Below are positions 34,052 to 42,890 of a stretch of 64,000 nucleotides of DNA, piece by piece. A program made the position numbers and the translations under genes. The notes under the pieces were generated by a model. It did not search any database, was not told the DNA's origin, and saw only the letters and a program-made list of their open reading frames with translations. The stretch is from a bacterium (lineage in GTDB: Bacteria > Planctomycetota > SZUA-567). Position 1 is the stretch's first letter, and each line of letters starts with the position of its first letter. The stretch is taken from the NCBI GenBank assembly GCA_003245715.1, contig QKCJ01000026.1, positions 16,606 to 80,605 on the forward strand, in the 5' to 3' direction.

Positions 34052-35200
34052 ATGTCTGCATTAAAATTAGAGGCCGAAAATTTCTACGGCAACATTATCA
34101 ATAATTGCGCAAGTGTGATTATGATAATCAATTCTTGCTTGCGCATCGAATACATCAACGATTTCGGCGTTAAGATTTTTGGCTACGGCAAGAACGAACT
34201 GATCGGCCAGCCGCTGCAGCCTTCGATTATACCCCATCAGGATTCCGAGGGCAATCTAATCGACATGGATAAAATTTTCAGTGAAAATTGTTCTGAAGCT
34301 TATCAGGAATGTGAGCACCAGACCAAACAGGGAACGCGGTTGTGGCTCTGCTGGAACTGCGGGCTATATAATAATCAGAGCAATAATGCCAAACAGATTA
34401 TCTGTACCGGCATCAATATTACCGGCCACCATCTGCTGCACCAGACCATGCGCAAACAGCAACTTCTGGCTGTAAAGGCCGACCGCCTGCGTTCTCTTGG
34501 TGAAATGGCCAGCGGTATGGCGCATGAGTTCAACCAGCCCCTGACCATTATCCGCGGAGCAGCGGAGAACCTGCTGATTGGTGAGCAGCGCGGCTGGGAT
34601 ATCAGCTCTGAAGAAAGAATTGAACGCCTTGAAGTAGTTATCGACCAGACGGCAAGGCTTACTGAACTTATCGACCACGTACGCTCTCTCTCAAACAGCA
34701 ACAGTAATTCCGAAAAAGTTCCGGTGGACTGCCGCGAACTTCTGGAGAGCGCCCTTGGCATGGTCAAGGCCCAGATCTACTCACGCGGCATCGAGATCGA
34801 GACTGATATCGCTTATCAGGGCCTGAAGGTCATCGCCAACCCCTTCTCGCTTGAGGAATCAATTTTGGCGCTTCTCTATAACGCCCGTGACGCGGTACAG
34901 GAAAGTCTGGCCAAACATGAAGGGAAAGAAGCGAAAATATATCTGAAGTTATCCCGACTCAATAACGGGCGCGAGATATGTATTGAACTGCGTGACACCG
35001 GAACGGGAATTGACGAGAGTATACGCGATCGGATTTTTGAGCCGTTCTTCACCAGTAAAGCACCCGACCGCGGCACCGGCCTTGGCCTGTCCTCGGCTAA
35101 AAATTCCATTGAAGAAATTGGCGGCAAACTTGAACTTGAGTCAAAGCTTGCAGAAGGCACCACCATCCGCGTAACCCTGCCGGCAATCGGAGAAAACTGA
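34052..35200 (+). CDS. PAS-domain sensor histidine kinase
   Basis: The 382-residue soluble kinase has an N-terminal PAS domain (about 10-125; MIINSCLRIEYINDFG, GYGKNELIGQPL), HisKA with His158 in GMAHEFNQPLT, and HATPase with LLYNARDA, LRDTGTGI and GTGLGLSSAK. The PAS region has several cysteines (WLCWNCG). The layout is NtrB-like and the next gene encodes an NtrC-type regulator, so the two are probably a cognate pair. GAGGAA precedes the start, 2 bp after the hybrid kinase. Confidence 0.92.
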   Translation: MSALKLEAENFYGNIINNCASVIMIINSCLRIEYINDFGVKIFGYGKNELIGQPLQPSIIPHQDSEGNLIDMDKIFSENCSEAYQECEHQTKQGTRLWLCWNCGLYNNQSNNAKQIICTGINITGHHLLHQTMRKQQLLAVKADRLRSLGEMASGMAHEFNQPLTIIRGAAENLLIGEQRGWDISSEERIERLEVVIDQTARLTELIDHVRSLSNSNSNSEKVPVDCRELLESALGMVKAQIYSRGIEIETDIAYQGLKVIANPFSLEESILALLYNARDAVQESLAKHEGKEAKIYLKLSRLNNGREICIELRDTGTGIDESIRDRIFEPFFTSKAPDRGTGLGLSSAKNSIEEIGGKLELESKLAEGTTIRVTLPAIGEN

Positions 35201-35202
35201 AT

Positions 35203-36627
35203 ATGCCTGAAGAAATTCTGATAATTGATGATGAGGAGCAGATCCGCAAACAGTTTTCCGATTTTCTCAGAAGGCTGGGCTATACTGTAACCTGTCTGAG
35301 TAACGCACAGGAAGGCATCAGCCATATTCAGATGAATAACCCGGCCGTTGTTATTGTCGACATACTACTCCCGGGCATGAGCGGCCTTGACATGCTCAAG
35401 GAAATCTCCCAGCACAGCGTGCTGCCGGAGGTAATTGTCATCAGCGGACATGGCACACTTGATGCCGCGATTTCCGCGCTCCGTTACGGTGCGGCGGACT
35501 TTATAAAAAAACCGGTAAACCTCAATCAGCTTGAAGGAGCCGTCGCTAGATGTATCCGCAAATCTTCCTCACGCAACAACCACAATGTCATCAGCCAGAA
35601 TAACAGAAATATTTTCAGGGAAGTTGAATGTATCGGCAACAGCGCACAGATAATGCAATGCCGCAGAATGACTGAAGTCGCCGCGCAATCACCCTGCCAC
35701 AGCATTCTGATAACCGGCGAGACCGGTACCGGCAAAGAAGTAATGGCGCGTCTTTTCCATCAGATCCGTTACGGCAACAAACGCCCCTTTATCGCTGAAA
35801 ACTGCCCGGCCATCGCTGAGAGCCTGATTGAGAGCGAACTCTTCGGGCACGTTAAAGGCGCCTTTACCGGCGCACAGAGCGACCGGTCTGGCGCGTTTGA
35901 ACAGGCCCACGGCGGGACGCTATTTCTTGATGAGATCGGCGACCTGAGTCTCAACGCTCAGGCCAAACTTTTGCGTGTTCTTGAGAACAGGACTGTGCGC
36001 CGGGTTGGCTCTTCTGAGGAGAAGCATATCGACGTTACCGTTGTCGCGGCAACCAACTGCAATCTCGCCAAGCAGGCATCACTGGGCAAGTTCCGGCAGG
36101 ATTTATTCTTCCGCCTCAATTGCTTCGCGCTCCACCTGCCGCCGCTGCGCGACCGGATTGACGACATCATCCCCCTGGCCTCATTTTTTGCCGACAGGTT
36201 CATGCCGTCTTCCTCAATCGGCGGCAGAAAAATCACCTTCTCGGACAAAGCCAAGGCTGCGATGCTTGAATACAAGTATCCGGGCAATGCCAGAGAACTG
36301 CGTAATATTATCGAGCGCGCCTGCATAATTTCTCCCTCCAGCGAAATCGGCATCAATGACCTTGAATTCGCCTATCCGGAGTATATCAAACTTCCTGAAG
36401 TTGACGAGTATACACAGGAAGATGAAACAGCGGCGGCAATTCTGACTGGTGATGATTGCGCAATGGGAGAATACCTGCAGGATGAAATTGATGCGGTTTA
36501 TCAGGCGCTACAGAAATCCGGCTGGAATAAAAGCAAAGCTGCACGCTTGCTTGGCATCAGTTATGATGCACTGCGCTGGCGGGTGAAAAAATACCAGCTT
36601 AAAGAACCGCAGAGCTTTATTCATTAA
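35203..36627 (+). CDS. Sigma-54-dependent response regulator, NtrC family
   Basis: The 474-residue protein has a receiver domain (Asp53 in [11 protein letters not shown]), a sigma-54 AAA+ domain with Walker A GETGTGKE (172-179), the sigma-54 contact loop GAFTGA (219-224) and Walker B FLDEIGD (241-247), and a C-terminal Fis-type helix-turn-helix ([20 protein letters not shown]). It activates sigma-54 promoters when phosphorylated by its kinases, most likely the two encoded just upstream. Its targets are not evident in the window. A bidirectional terminator begins one base after the stop. Confidence 0.95.
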   Translation: MPEEILIIDDEEQIRKQFSDFLRRLGYTVTCLSNAQEGISHIQMNNPAVVIVDILLPGMSGLDMLKEISQHSVLPEVIVISGHGTLDAAISALRYGAADFIKKPVNLNQLEGAVARCIRKSSSRNNHNVISQNNRNIFREVECIGNSAQIMQCRRMTEVAAQSPCHSILITGETGTGKEVMARLFHQIRYGNKRPFIAENCPAIAESLIESELFGHVKGAFTGAQSDRSGAFEQAHGGTLFLDEIGDLSLNAQAKLLRVLENRTVRRVGSSEEKHIDVTVVAATNCNLAKQASLGKFRQDLFFRLNCFALHLPPLRDRIDDIIPLASFFADRFMPSSSIGGRKITFSDKAKAAMLEYKYPGNARELRNIIERACIISPSSEIGINDLEFAYPEYIKLPEVDEYTQEDETAAAILTGDDCAMGEYLQDEIDAVYQALQKSGWNKSKAARLLGISYDALRWRVKKYQLKEPQSFIH

Positions 36628-36659
36628 AAAAGCCGCAGAGAACTCTCCCGGCGGCTTTT
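36628..36659. terminator. Bidirectional terminator between convergent signalling genes
   Basis: AAAAGCCGC and GCGGCTTTT pair over nine bases around a 14-base loop, with T runs on both strands. Confidence 0.85.
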
Positions 36660-36690
36660 GCAGTCAAACTTTTACATCTTATCAATTACC

Positions 36691-38829
36691 TCAATTAGGA
36701 ATCTTCAGAACAAACGCCGTTCCAAGTCCCAACCTCGAGTCAATATCAACCTCGCCGCCAAGCTCCTGACGTATGGTATTCTGCACCGCGTCAAGCCCGA
36801 CACCCCGTCCGCTGATATCACTTACTGTCTCGGCAGTTGAAAATCCTGGACGGAAAACCAGTTTCAGCTTTTCTTTCTCATCAAGACTGACGGCTTCCGA
36901 ATCAGAGATGATCTGCTTTCTCAATGCGCTCGCCAGAAGCTTCGCTGAATCCATCCCCCGCCCGTCATCGCGGATTGTAATATTAAGCCCCGCGTCGTTA
37001 TTTTCAACAGACAGGGTAACTGTCGCTTTCTCAGGCTTACCGGCATTCTGGCGCTCCTCTGCCGAATCCACACCATGGTCGCAGGCGTTACGCAAAAGAT
37101 GCACAAGCGGCCCGTTGAGCGCGTGACCTGTCTCATAATCAATCAGCACATCACGCCCCTGGAAGACGAAATCAATCTCTTTATTAAGGCGCTTAATCAG
37201 ATCAGGAATTATTTTAGTCGATCGCGTCAGTGCGCGGTGTGCCGGGATTGACTGCAGATCTTTTAATTTCTTCTGCAGCGCGCCAAGACCCTGACTGTCA
37301 GCAGCCATCGCTGAAAGCTCACGCAAAACCGTGAGCGGCAGACGCACAGACGGCCCGTCGGAACTTAGCTCCTCACCAATTATCGGCGCCGCAATTTCAC
37401 AGGCTTTAGTTATGGTCTCGTCCAGCCTTTCAAGCGCCTCGCTTATGCCCTGAACAAATTCCTTCTCAAGAACCGTCGCATTACGCGCCTTGCTGAGATC
37501 ATTTTCAAGCTCTGCCGATACCGCAGCAAGATCCTGCAAGCCGAAACTTCCGGCAGCACCTTTAATGGTATGCACACCCCGGAACATGTTATGAATAAGC
37601 TCAAGCCAGTTTTCAGCTTTCTCAAGACTTTCAAGACTGACATGAAGCTCTTTCTGAATCTTCATGGTCTCGCCTAAAAATTCCCTGAAGGTGTCCGGGT
37701 CTTCAGCTATCGCCTTGAGCTGCATATTCTCCTTCTGGCTTGCCGCAACCTCAGACTCAAGACGCTTGGCCTCGGTAACGTCCTCAAGTTCAACCAGAAT
37801 ATCGCCACTCGGCTCGCCGTTACGCTCTACCGGATAATAGCGCAGGCGCAACCAGCAGGACTTGTCACCTTCTTTAAGCTCAATCTCCGGAAAAGGATTC
37901 AGCGGCTCCAGATCATCAGAGGAGAGCAGCCCCATCCTGACAATCTCAAAGAAATCCTCCGCCTGTTTGCGCTCATCCTCATGCCGCCTCGTCAAACCGA
38001 CAAGATCAAGAAAATCACGCCCGCGGATAACCTCCTGATTTAAGATACTTGTCGCGGACAAACTATGCTCAGGCTTGACCCGACCGTCTTTATCAATTGA
38101 CAAAAGGCCAACCGGAACCGTGTTCATAATCTGCTTGATCTCTTCAGTACGTGCGGCAACCAGAGCGTCAAGATCGGTCATGGCTTTGTTGATGGTGTTA
38201 AGCATCAGATTAAAGGCCGTCGCCAGCTTGCCAAGCTGCTCATCATCATGCACCGGCATCTCAGTGGCATAATTGCCCTCGGTAACCGACTGGATGGTAT
38301 TAACCACCTCGTCAATAAGCGTCCCCCTAAAGACATCCTGCTCACGCAAAGCTTCAAGCTCACTGCGCTCCTGCTCACTCAGCAAATCACCACACAGGGC
38401 AACCTCTTCAGATTTTTCCCCTGTGACCACCGGAGCCTTATCTTTGGCAAGCTCAGTCGCCTTGTCAATCAGAGAAGCAAGCGTCTTCATGCCATCAAAT
38501 GACGAACCAAGGTCAACACCAGTACGGGCCGCAATAAGAATACGCCGCGCCTGGTTGACAAAGCAGGCATCATCATGCGCCTCCTCACACTTGCCGCAAA
38601 GTCCGTCCACCGCCACCAGCGCCTTGTCAAGAGACTCCTGCTCGTAATCAGCTTTCTCCGGCGGGAGGTCTACCGGCGCTGCATCATTGTTGATCTGCCG
38701 CTGGTTCTTGACAAAGTCCAACAGGATATCCGCGGCCAGTTTAGCCAGCACGCCGTTGGGCTGTTTCTTGATTAGCTTTTTTACAAGCTGATGGGCTTTG
38801 AATGTATCCTTATGACTGCCGACAGGCAT
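36691..38829 (-). CDS. CheA-like kinase with PAS and HPt but no CheW domain
   Basis: The 712-residue soluble protein has an N-terminal region with a CxxC-x7-C motif (Cys78, Cys81, Cys89), a HAMP-like segment at about 168-230 that lacks adjoining membrane helices, a PAS-like region at about 235-355, a coiled coil, HPt with His420 in FRGVHTIKGAAGSFG, a dimerisation stretch, and a CheA-type HATPase ending the protein (HLLRNACDHGVD with Asn581, RDDGRGMD, GFSTAE, GRGVGLDAV). The C-terminal CheW-like domain of true CheA is missing, so it should not join receptor arrays. It may feed phosphate to a receiver in this locus. GGAG precedes the start. Confidence 0.87.
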   Translation of the reverse strand: MPVGSHKDTFKAHQLVKKLIKKQPNGVLAKLAADILLDFVKNQRQINNDAAPVDLPPEKADYEQESLDKALVAVDGLCGKCEEAHDDACFVNQARRILIAARTGVDLGSSFDGMKTLASLIDKATELAKDKAPVVTGEKSEEVALCGDLLSEQERSELEALREQDVFRGTLIDEVVNTIQSVTEGNYATEMPVHDDEQLGKLATAFNLMLNTINKAMTDLDALVAARTEEIKQIMNTVPVGLLSIDKDGRVKPEHSLSATSILNQEVIRGRDFLDLVGLTRRHEDERKQAEDFFEIVRMGLLSSDDLEPLNPFPEIELKEGDKSCWLRLRYYPVERNGEPSGDILVELEDVTEAKRLESEVAASQKENMQLKAIAEDPDTFREFLGETMKIQKELHVSLESLEKAENWLELIHNMFRGVHTIKGAAGSFGLQDLAAVSAELENDLSKARNATVLEKEFVQGISEALERLDETITKACEIAAPIIGEELSSDGPSVRLPLTVLRELSAMAADSQGLGALQKKLKDLQSIPAHRALTRSTKIIPDLIKRLNKEIDFVFQGRDVLIDYETGHALNGPLVHLLRNACDHGVDSAEERQNAGKPEKATVTLSVENNDAGLNITIRDDGRGMDSAKLLASALRKQIISDSEAVSLDEKEKLKLVFRPGFSTAETVSDISGRGVGLDAVQNTIRQELGGEVDIDSRLGLGTAFVLKIPN

Positions 38830-38927
38830 TGTTCTTCTCCTATTTTTTTATTCCCCGTGCTGCAACTATAACGCCTCTCAAACTAAAGGTTCTGAAAGTT
38901 TTTTAAGCACGCTTGATAACTTTTATT

Positions 38928-40001
38928 TTAAAACTGCAACTCCGCCCGCATTTTCCTGACGCCGGCAAGACGTGTCAGCTGCTCGCGCATTCGTGCAACC
39001 TCATCAATACCGTCATCCACCGAAGCAAACGCAACCTCAAGTCCTCCAAGGTCAGCCTCCGGCATATCGCTGCCAATACGGCGCAGCATCTTGTGCAGAC
39101 GCTCACCCGGCTCGGCGTTACCTGTATACCAGTCAACAACTTTCTCAATCGCGTCAGTCGCCCTGTCCTGCGGTATGCCCTCAGCAAGCTTGATCGCACG
39201 AAACGGCACCTGCGAACCGCGCCCGCCAATAACAATCGAATAGGTACCCTTATCAGCAATCAGGCCGATATCCGCGCAGTAACTCTCAGAGCAGTTGCGC
39301 ATACAGTCACTGACTGCGATCTTGACATCAAAATTTGTACCCCGTCCATAGAGCCGGTCATCAATCGACTGCGAAAGCGAGATCGCATCCGTCCCCTGAC
39401 AGAAACGGCAAAGCGAGCCGCAACAGGCGCGGACATTGCGAATACCGTGATGCAATACACCAACGCGAAGACCGACCGACTTCAGCTCCTCAGAAGCCTC
39501 ATCAAGCTGATCGGCGTTTAAAAGCAGAACCACCCGCTGGGCATGGGTAAGCTTGACCAGCCCCGCACCCTTCTCTGCAATCTCACTTATCTTGGCAAGT
39601 TGCACCGCCGTCAGCACACCACCAGGGCTGTTAGCAAGAACGGCGTAAGTGTTATTCTGCTGCTTGAGACCAAGCGCCCACATCGGACCACCCTCGCCTG
39701 CAGTATCCTCAAACTTGCCGCTTAAGGCATCGGCAGCCGCCTTGAGCAAGGCCTCATCAGCCTGAATGGCCAGAACCGTAATCCTGTACTCATCATCACC
39801 AGCTTCTTCCACAGACCTGACCGTAGCCTTGATCTCCGCGATATCCCCGGTCGCTGTCGGCAGACCGAAATAAATCTCTTCGCCCTCCTGCGGCTCTTCA
39901 TCAGAAATAATAACCGCTTCAATCGCTTCCGGTAAATCAGCAAAACTCTCCGCCAGATCCATCGCCTCAGTATCGAACATCACATCTTCAAATGTCTGCA
40001 T
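38928..40001 (-). CDS. Small sulfite/nitrite reductase-like siroheme-Fe-S protein with extra N-terminal domain
   Basis: The 357-residue protein has an acidic beta-rich N-terminal part (about 1-95; EEIYFGLPTATGDIAEIKATV) with a faint PilZ-like look but none of the c-di-GMP-binding residues. The remainder is a single nitrite/sulfite reductase unit: a ferredoxin-like half domain (TPGGVL-like NSPGGVLTAVQL), then the Fe-S/siroheme motifs NVRACCGSLCRFC and SDCMRNCSESYCADIG, and GGRGSQVPF. One unit with one cluster motif set resembles the small anaerobic sulfite-reductase-like proteins; these may be biosynthetic or may not be reductases. It lies 98 bp upstream of the CheA-like gene on the same strand. 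An AGGGGG ribosome site supports the start. Confidence 0.78.
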   Translation of the reverse strand: MQTFEDVMFDTEAMDLAESFADLPEAIEAVIISDEEPQEGEEIYFGLPTATGDIAEIKATVRSVEEAGDDEYRITVLAIQADEALLKAAADALSGKFEDTAGEGGPMWALGLKQQNNTYAVLANSPGGVLTAVQLAKISEIAEKGAGLVKLTHAQRVVLLLNADQLDEASEELKSVGLRVGVLHHGIRNVRACCGSLCRFCQGTDAISLSQSIDDRLYGRGTNFDVKIAVSDCMRNCSESYCADIGLIADKGTYSIVIGGRGSQVPFRAIKLAEGIPQDRATDAIEKVVDWYTGNAEPGERLHKMLRRIGSDMPEADLGGLEVAFASVDDGIDEVARMREQLTRLAGVRKMRAELQF

Positions 40002-40053
40002 ATTTTCAGGCCCCCTGTCTTTAGAAAAAACAATTGATACTAATTAAGTCTTA

Positions 40054-40071
40054 AATACGAATGTCCGTATT
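40054..40071. promoter_or_regulatory. Dyad overlapping the -10 region of the sulfite-reductase-like gene
   Basis: AATACG-N6-CGTATT lies over the -10 box and probable start of transcription of the leftward gene, a position typical of a repressor site. The regulator is unknown. Confidence 0.45.
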
Positions 40072-40096
40072 ATAATATAGTATTTTATCTTTACAA
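40069..40096 (-). promoter_or_regulatory. Candidate promoter of the sulfite-reductase-like gene
   Basis: On the minus strand TTGTAA, a 16-base spacer and a perfect TATAAT, about 68 bp upstream of the start codon. Confidence 0.6.
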
Positions 40097-40151
40097 GTTA
40101 ATATTTTATATTGAAGATTTATGTAGCAATAAATTTTTGTTTTAATCATAA

Positions 40152-40176
40152 GATGATAATTGGCCTATTTATCATC
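40152..40176. promoter_or_regulatory. Perfect 8-bp inverted repeat upstream of the same promoter
   Basis: GATGATAA-N9-TTATCATC, about 55 bp upstream of the -35 box. The distance suits an activator site; it could also be a hairpin. Confidence 0.4.
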
Positions 40177-40409
40177 ATAAAGTGTAAATAAATAGTGCAT
40201 AGCTTATAATTTAGTAAAATTAATTTGCAAATATAGCCGTTTTTAACATATATCAATATATTAGTCACATTCCTCGAACCGCCCAAAAATTATCACGAAA
40301 CAGTAGAAATTTTTTACGTTTCGAGCAATATTGACTTGGAGTGTTATCCACACAAACGAGACATATGGCATCAAGATACAACGATAATTTTGCCCGTCAA
40401 ATACGAAAA

Positions 40410-40436
40410 CTCCCCACAGCCGGAAGCTGAAGGGAG
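40410..40436 (-). terminator. Terminator of tex
   Basis: CTCCC-CA-CAGC, a five-base loop, then GCTG-AA-GGGAG; on the minus strand it is followed by TTTTCG. It begins 18 bp downstream of the tex stop codon. Confidence 0.65.
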
Positions 40437-40453
40437 CAAATAAAGTACACGTA

Positions 40454-42742
40454 TTATTTTTTCAGCGCATTAAGTAGCCAGTTATTCCCTGACGGTTTTG
40501 CGCCGCCGAGGTTTGGCTTGGTGTGTTGCTGGTTAGTGTTTCTAACGTTCTGGTTTCTTGCCGGGGCTGGCCGGTCTGCTTCATTTTTATTAACCGCCTT
40601 GCCTGCGTCACTCTTCATCGACAGAGAAATCCGGTTTCTTTTTTCATCGACCTCGATAACTGTAACATGAACCTTCTGCTGAACCTTCACGACAGTATTG
40701 GGATCACTGACATAATTATCCGAAAGCTGGCTGATATGAACAAGTCCGTCCTGATGCACGCCGATATCAACAAACGCACCAAAGGCTGTGACGTTTGTGA
40801 CAATGCCCGGCAGCTTCATCCCCTCACGCAAATCGCTGACCTGGTTGACACCTTCTGCGAAATTAAAGGCCTCGAATTTTTCACGCGGGTCGCGCCCGGG
40901 TTTGGCAAGCTCTGCAATAATATCTTTAAGCGTTGGCAGGCCGATTCTATCGTTTACGTAATTCTCAAGTTTGATCGAGTCGCGCAGCTGCGGATTCTGC
41001 ATCAGTTCTTTAACGCTGCAACCGCAGTCTTCGGCCATCTTCTTGACAACATCATAAGACTCGGGATGAACTGCGCTTGAATCAAGCGGATTAGCCGCGT
41101 CTTTAATCCGCAGAAATCCCGCGCACTGCTCAAAGGCTTTAGGCCCGAGACGCGGAACTTTCTTGATTGCCGCCCTGCTCTTGAACGCGCCGTTTTCATT
41201 ACGGTAAGCGATGATATTACCCGCCAGAGTCGCCCCCAAACCGGAGACATAACCAAGCAGCTCTTTACTGGCGGTATTAACCTCAACCCCCACAGAGTTC
41301 ACGCAGCTGAGTACCGTATCATCAAGCGTCCCCTTAAGCAGCGTCTGGTCAACATCATGCTGATACTGGCCAACGCCGATTGATTTTGGATCAATCTTGA
41401 CCAGTTCCGCCAACGGGTCCATCAGCCGCCTGCCGATAGAGACCGCGCCGCGAACGGTCAAATCCTTATCCGGGAATTCATCACGCGCAACTTGTGAAGC
41501 CGAATAAACCGAAGCCCCGCTCTCATTGACACTGACGATGGTAATACTTGCGGGCAGACCAAGCGAACGGACAAAGCTCTCCGTCTCACGACCGTATGTA
41601 CCGTTACCGATAGCAACCGCATCAATTTTATATTTTTCACAGAGCATCAGTACCGTCGCTTTTGACTCTTCAGCCTTGCGATCTGGGTAGATCACCGTGT
41701 CATGCAAGAGCGCTCCCTGCGCGTCGAGGACGACAACCTTGCAGCCGGTTCTGATACCCGGGTCAATACCAAGCGTACGCGCCTGCCCAAGCGGTGCCGC
41801 CATCAGAAGCTCACGTAAATTATCGGCAAAAATTTTGACCGCTTCCTGATCTGCCCGGGTCTTGAGCATTGCCCGCGTTTCATTCTCCATTGACGGAGCA
41901 AGCAGACGGTTATAGCAATCTTCAGCCGCGCCATTAATAACCGTGCGTGACGGTGACTGCCCCTCAAGGAAATTATCCCGCAGAAGCGCCAGAGCCGAAT
42001 CATCTTCGGGACGGATCTTTAATTTTATCACGCCCTCATTCTCACCGCGCAGAAGCGCAAGTGTCCGGTGTGATGGCAACTCCTTCACCCCTGATGAGAA
42101 CTCGAAATAATCGCGGAACTTCTCCCCTTCCTGCTCCTTGCCCTTCACCAGAGCCGAGGTTATCAGGCCGCTTGAGGAGAACAACTCACGCATCTCCTGC
42201 CGCGTTTGCGCGTCTTCGTTAATGATTTCCGCGATAATGTCTGACGCACCGGCGAGCGCCTCCTCGACACTGCCAACCTGCTTATCGACATCAATATAAT
42301 TCTGCGCTTCCTTCTGCGGCTCAAAACCGGCAGACTGTTTAAGTATCGCAAGCGCCAACGGCTCGAGCCCTTTTTCCTTGGCAATGGTCGCACGGGTGCG
42401 CCGTTTGGGACGGTAGGGCAGATAGATATCCTCAAGCTCGTTAAGCTCTGCGGCATTATTAATGGCAAGGGCAAGCTCGTCAGTCAGAAGTTCGCGCTCC
42501 GTCAGAGACTTTATAATACTCTCACGACGCTTGTCAAGCTCAGCCAACTGCTGCAAGCGGTCACGGATCTGTCCCACAGCGACCTCGTCAAGCGAACCCG
42601 TAGCCTCCTTGCGGTAACGGGCAATAAACGGAATAGTCGCGTCCTCAGCCAGCAGCGCGGCAACCGCTTTCACCTGCTCCGGCCTGATCTTCAACTCCCC
42701 GGCGATAACCTGATTGTAGCCATTATTTACATCTGCACTCAT
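40454..42742 (-). CDS. tex: Tex family RNA-binding transcription accessory protein
   Basis: The 762-residue protein is a full-length Tex: N-terminal helical domain (PFIARYRKEATGSLDE), a YqgF/RNase H-like domain with TLGIDPGIRTGCK at about 330-345, helix-hairpin-helix repeats (VNTASKELLGYVSGLG, KKVPRLGPKAFEQCAGFLRI) and a C-terminal S1 domain at about 645-715 (PGIVTNVTAFGAFVDIGVHQ). Tex binds nucleic acid and affects transcription and stress survival. The last 40 residues are a basic and Asn-rich tail. It is a single-gene unit with its own terminator. Confidence 0.97.
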   Translation of the reverse strand: MSADVNNGYNQVIAGELKIRPEQVKAVAALLAEDATIPFIARYRKEATGSLDEVAVGQIRDRLQQLAELDKRRESIIKSLTERELLTDELALAINNAAELNELEDIYLPYRPKRRTRATIAKEKGLEPLALAILKQSAGFEPQKEAQNYIDVDKQVGSVEEALAGASDIIAEIINEDAQTRQEMRELFSSSGLITSALVKGKEQEGEKFRDYFEFSSGVKELPSHRTLALLRGENEGVIKLKIRPEDDSALALLRDNFLEGQSPSRTVINGAAEDCYNRLLAPSMENETRAMLKTRADQEAVKIFADNLRELLMAAPLGQARTLGIDPGIRTGCKVVVLDAQGALLHDTVIYPDRKAEESKATVLMLCEKYKIDAVAIGNGTYGRETESFVRSLGLPASITIVSVNESGASVYSASQVARDEFPDKDLTVRGAVSIGRRLMDPLAELVKIDPKSIGVGQYQHDVDQTLLKGTLDDTVLSCVNSVGVEVNTASKELLGYVSGLGATLAGNIIAYRNENGAFKSRAAIKKVPRLGPKAFEQCAGFLRIKDAANPLDSSAVHPESYDVVKKMAEDCGCSVKELMQNPQLRDSIKLENYVNDRIGLPTLKDIIAELAKPGRDPREKFEAFNFAEGVNQVSDLREGMKLPGIVTNVTAFGAFVDIGVHQDGLVHISQLSDNYVSDPNTVVKVQQKVHVTVIEVDEKRNRISLSMKSDAGKAVNKNEADRPAPARNQNVRNTNQQHTKPNLGGAKPSGNNWLLNALKK

Positions 42743-42831
42743 AATTCCAACCTTATCTGTTTACTAAAATAATAACCGGAATTATACAGATTTCACCCTC
42801 AGTATAAAATGTTATAGTTCAAGTAAAATAT

Positions 42832-42864
42832 AACCGGCCCTGCCGGATAATGGCAAGGCCGGTT
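42832..42864 (-). terminator. Hairpin terminator, copy 1 of a repeated hairpin
   Basis: AACCGGCCCTGC and GCAAGGCCGGTT flank a 9-base loop. On the minus strand the one mismatch becomes a G-U pair and a T-rich tail follows, so it can terminate the small peptide gene 27 bp upstream. The same two 12-base arms recur at 44032-44062 with a different loop. Confidence 0.7.
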
Positions 42865-42890
42865 GGATTAACCTTGAATTATTGCCCGCG

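Larger units (their letters stand above)
40002..40453. other. AT-rich non-coding region between tex and the sulfite-reductase-like gene
   Basis: About 450 bp with much lower GC than both flanks and no plausible gene. It contains a good leftward promoter (40069-40096), two dyads (40054-40071 and 40152-40176), one perfect DnaA-box sequence TTATCCACA at 40344-40352 with only poor further matches, and the terminator of tex at its right end. Confidence 0.6.

Noticed and set aside
38928..39213. PilZ c-di-GMP receptor domain as a firm call
   Set aside because: The N-terminal part of this leftward gene lies at 39717-40001 and lacks the RxxxR and D/NxSxxG motifs; the resemblance is to the fold pattern only. 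The listed stretch is its C-terminal end and shows nothing PilZ-like.
40344..40352. Chromosome origin based on a perfect DnaA box
   Set aside because: Only one exact box, no cluster of further boxes, and neither dnaA, dnaN nor other origin-linked genes nearby; kept only as an observation.
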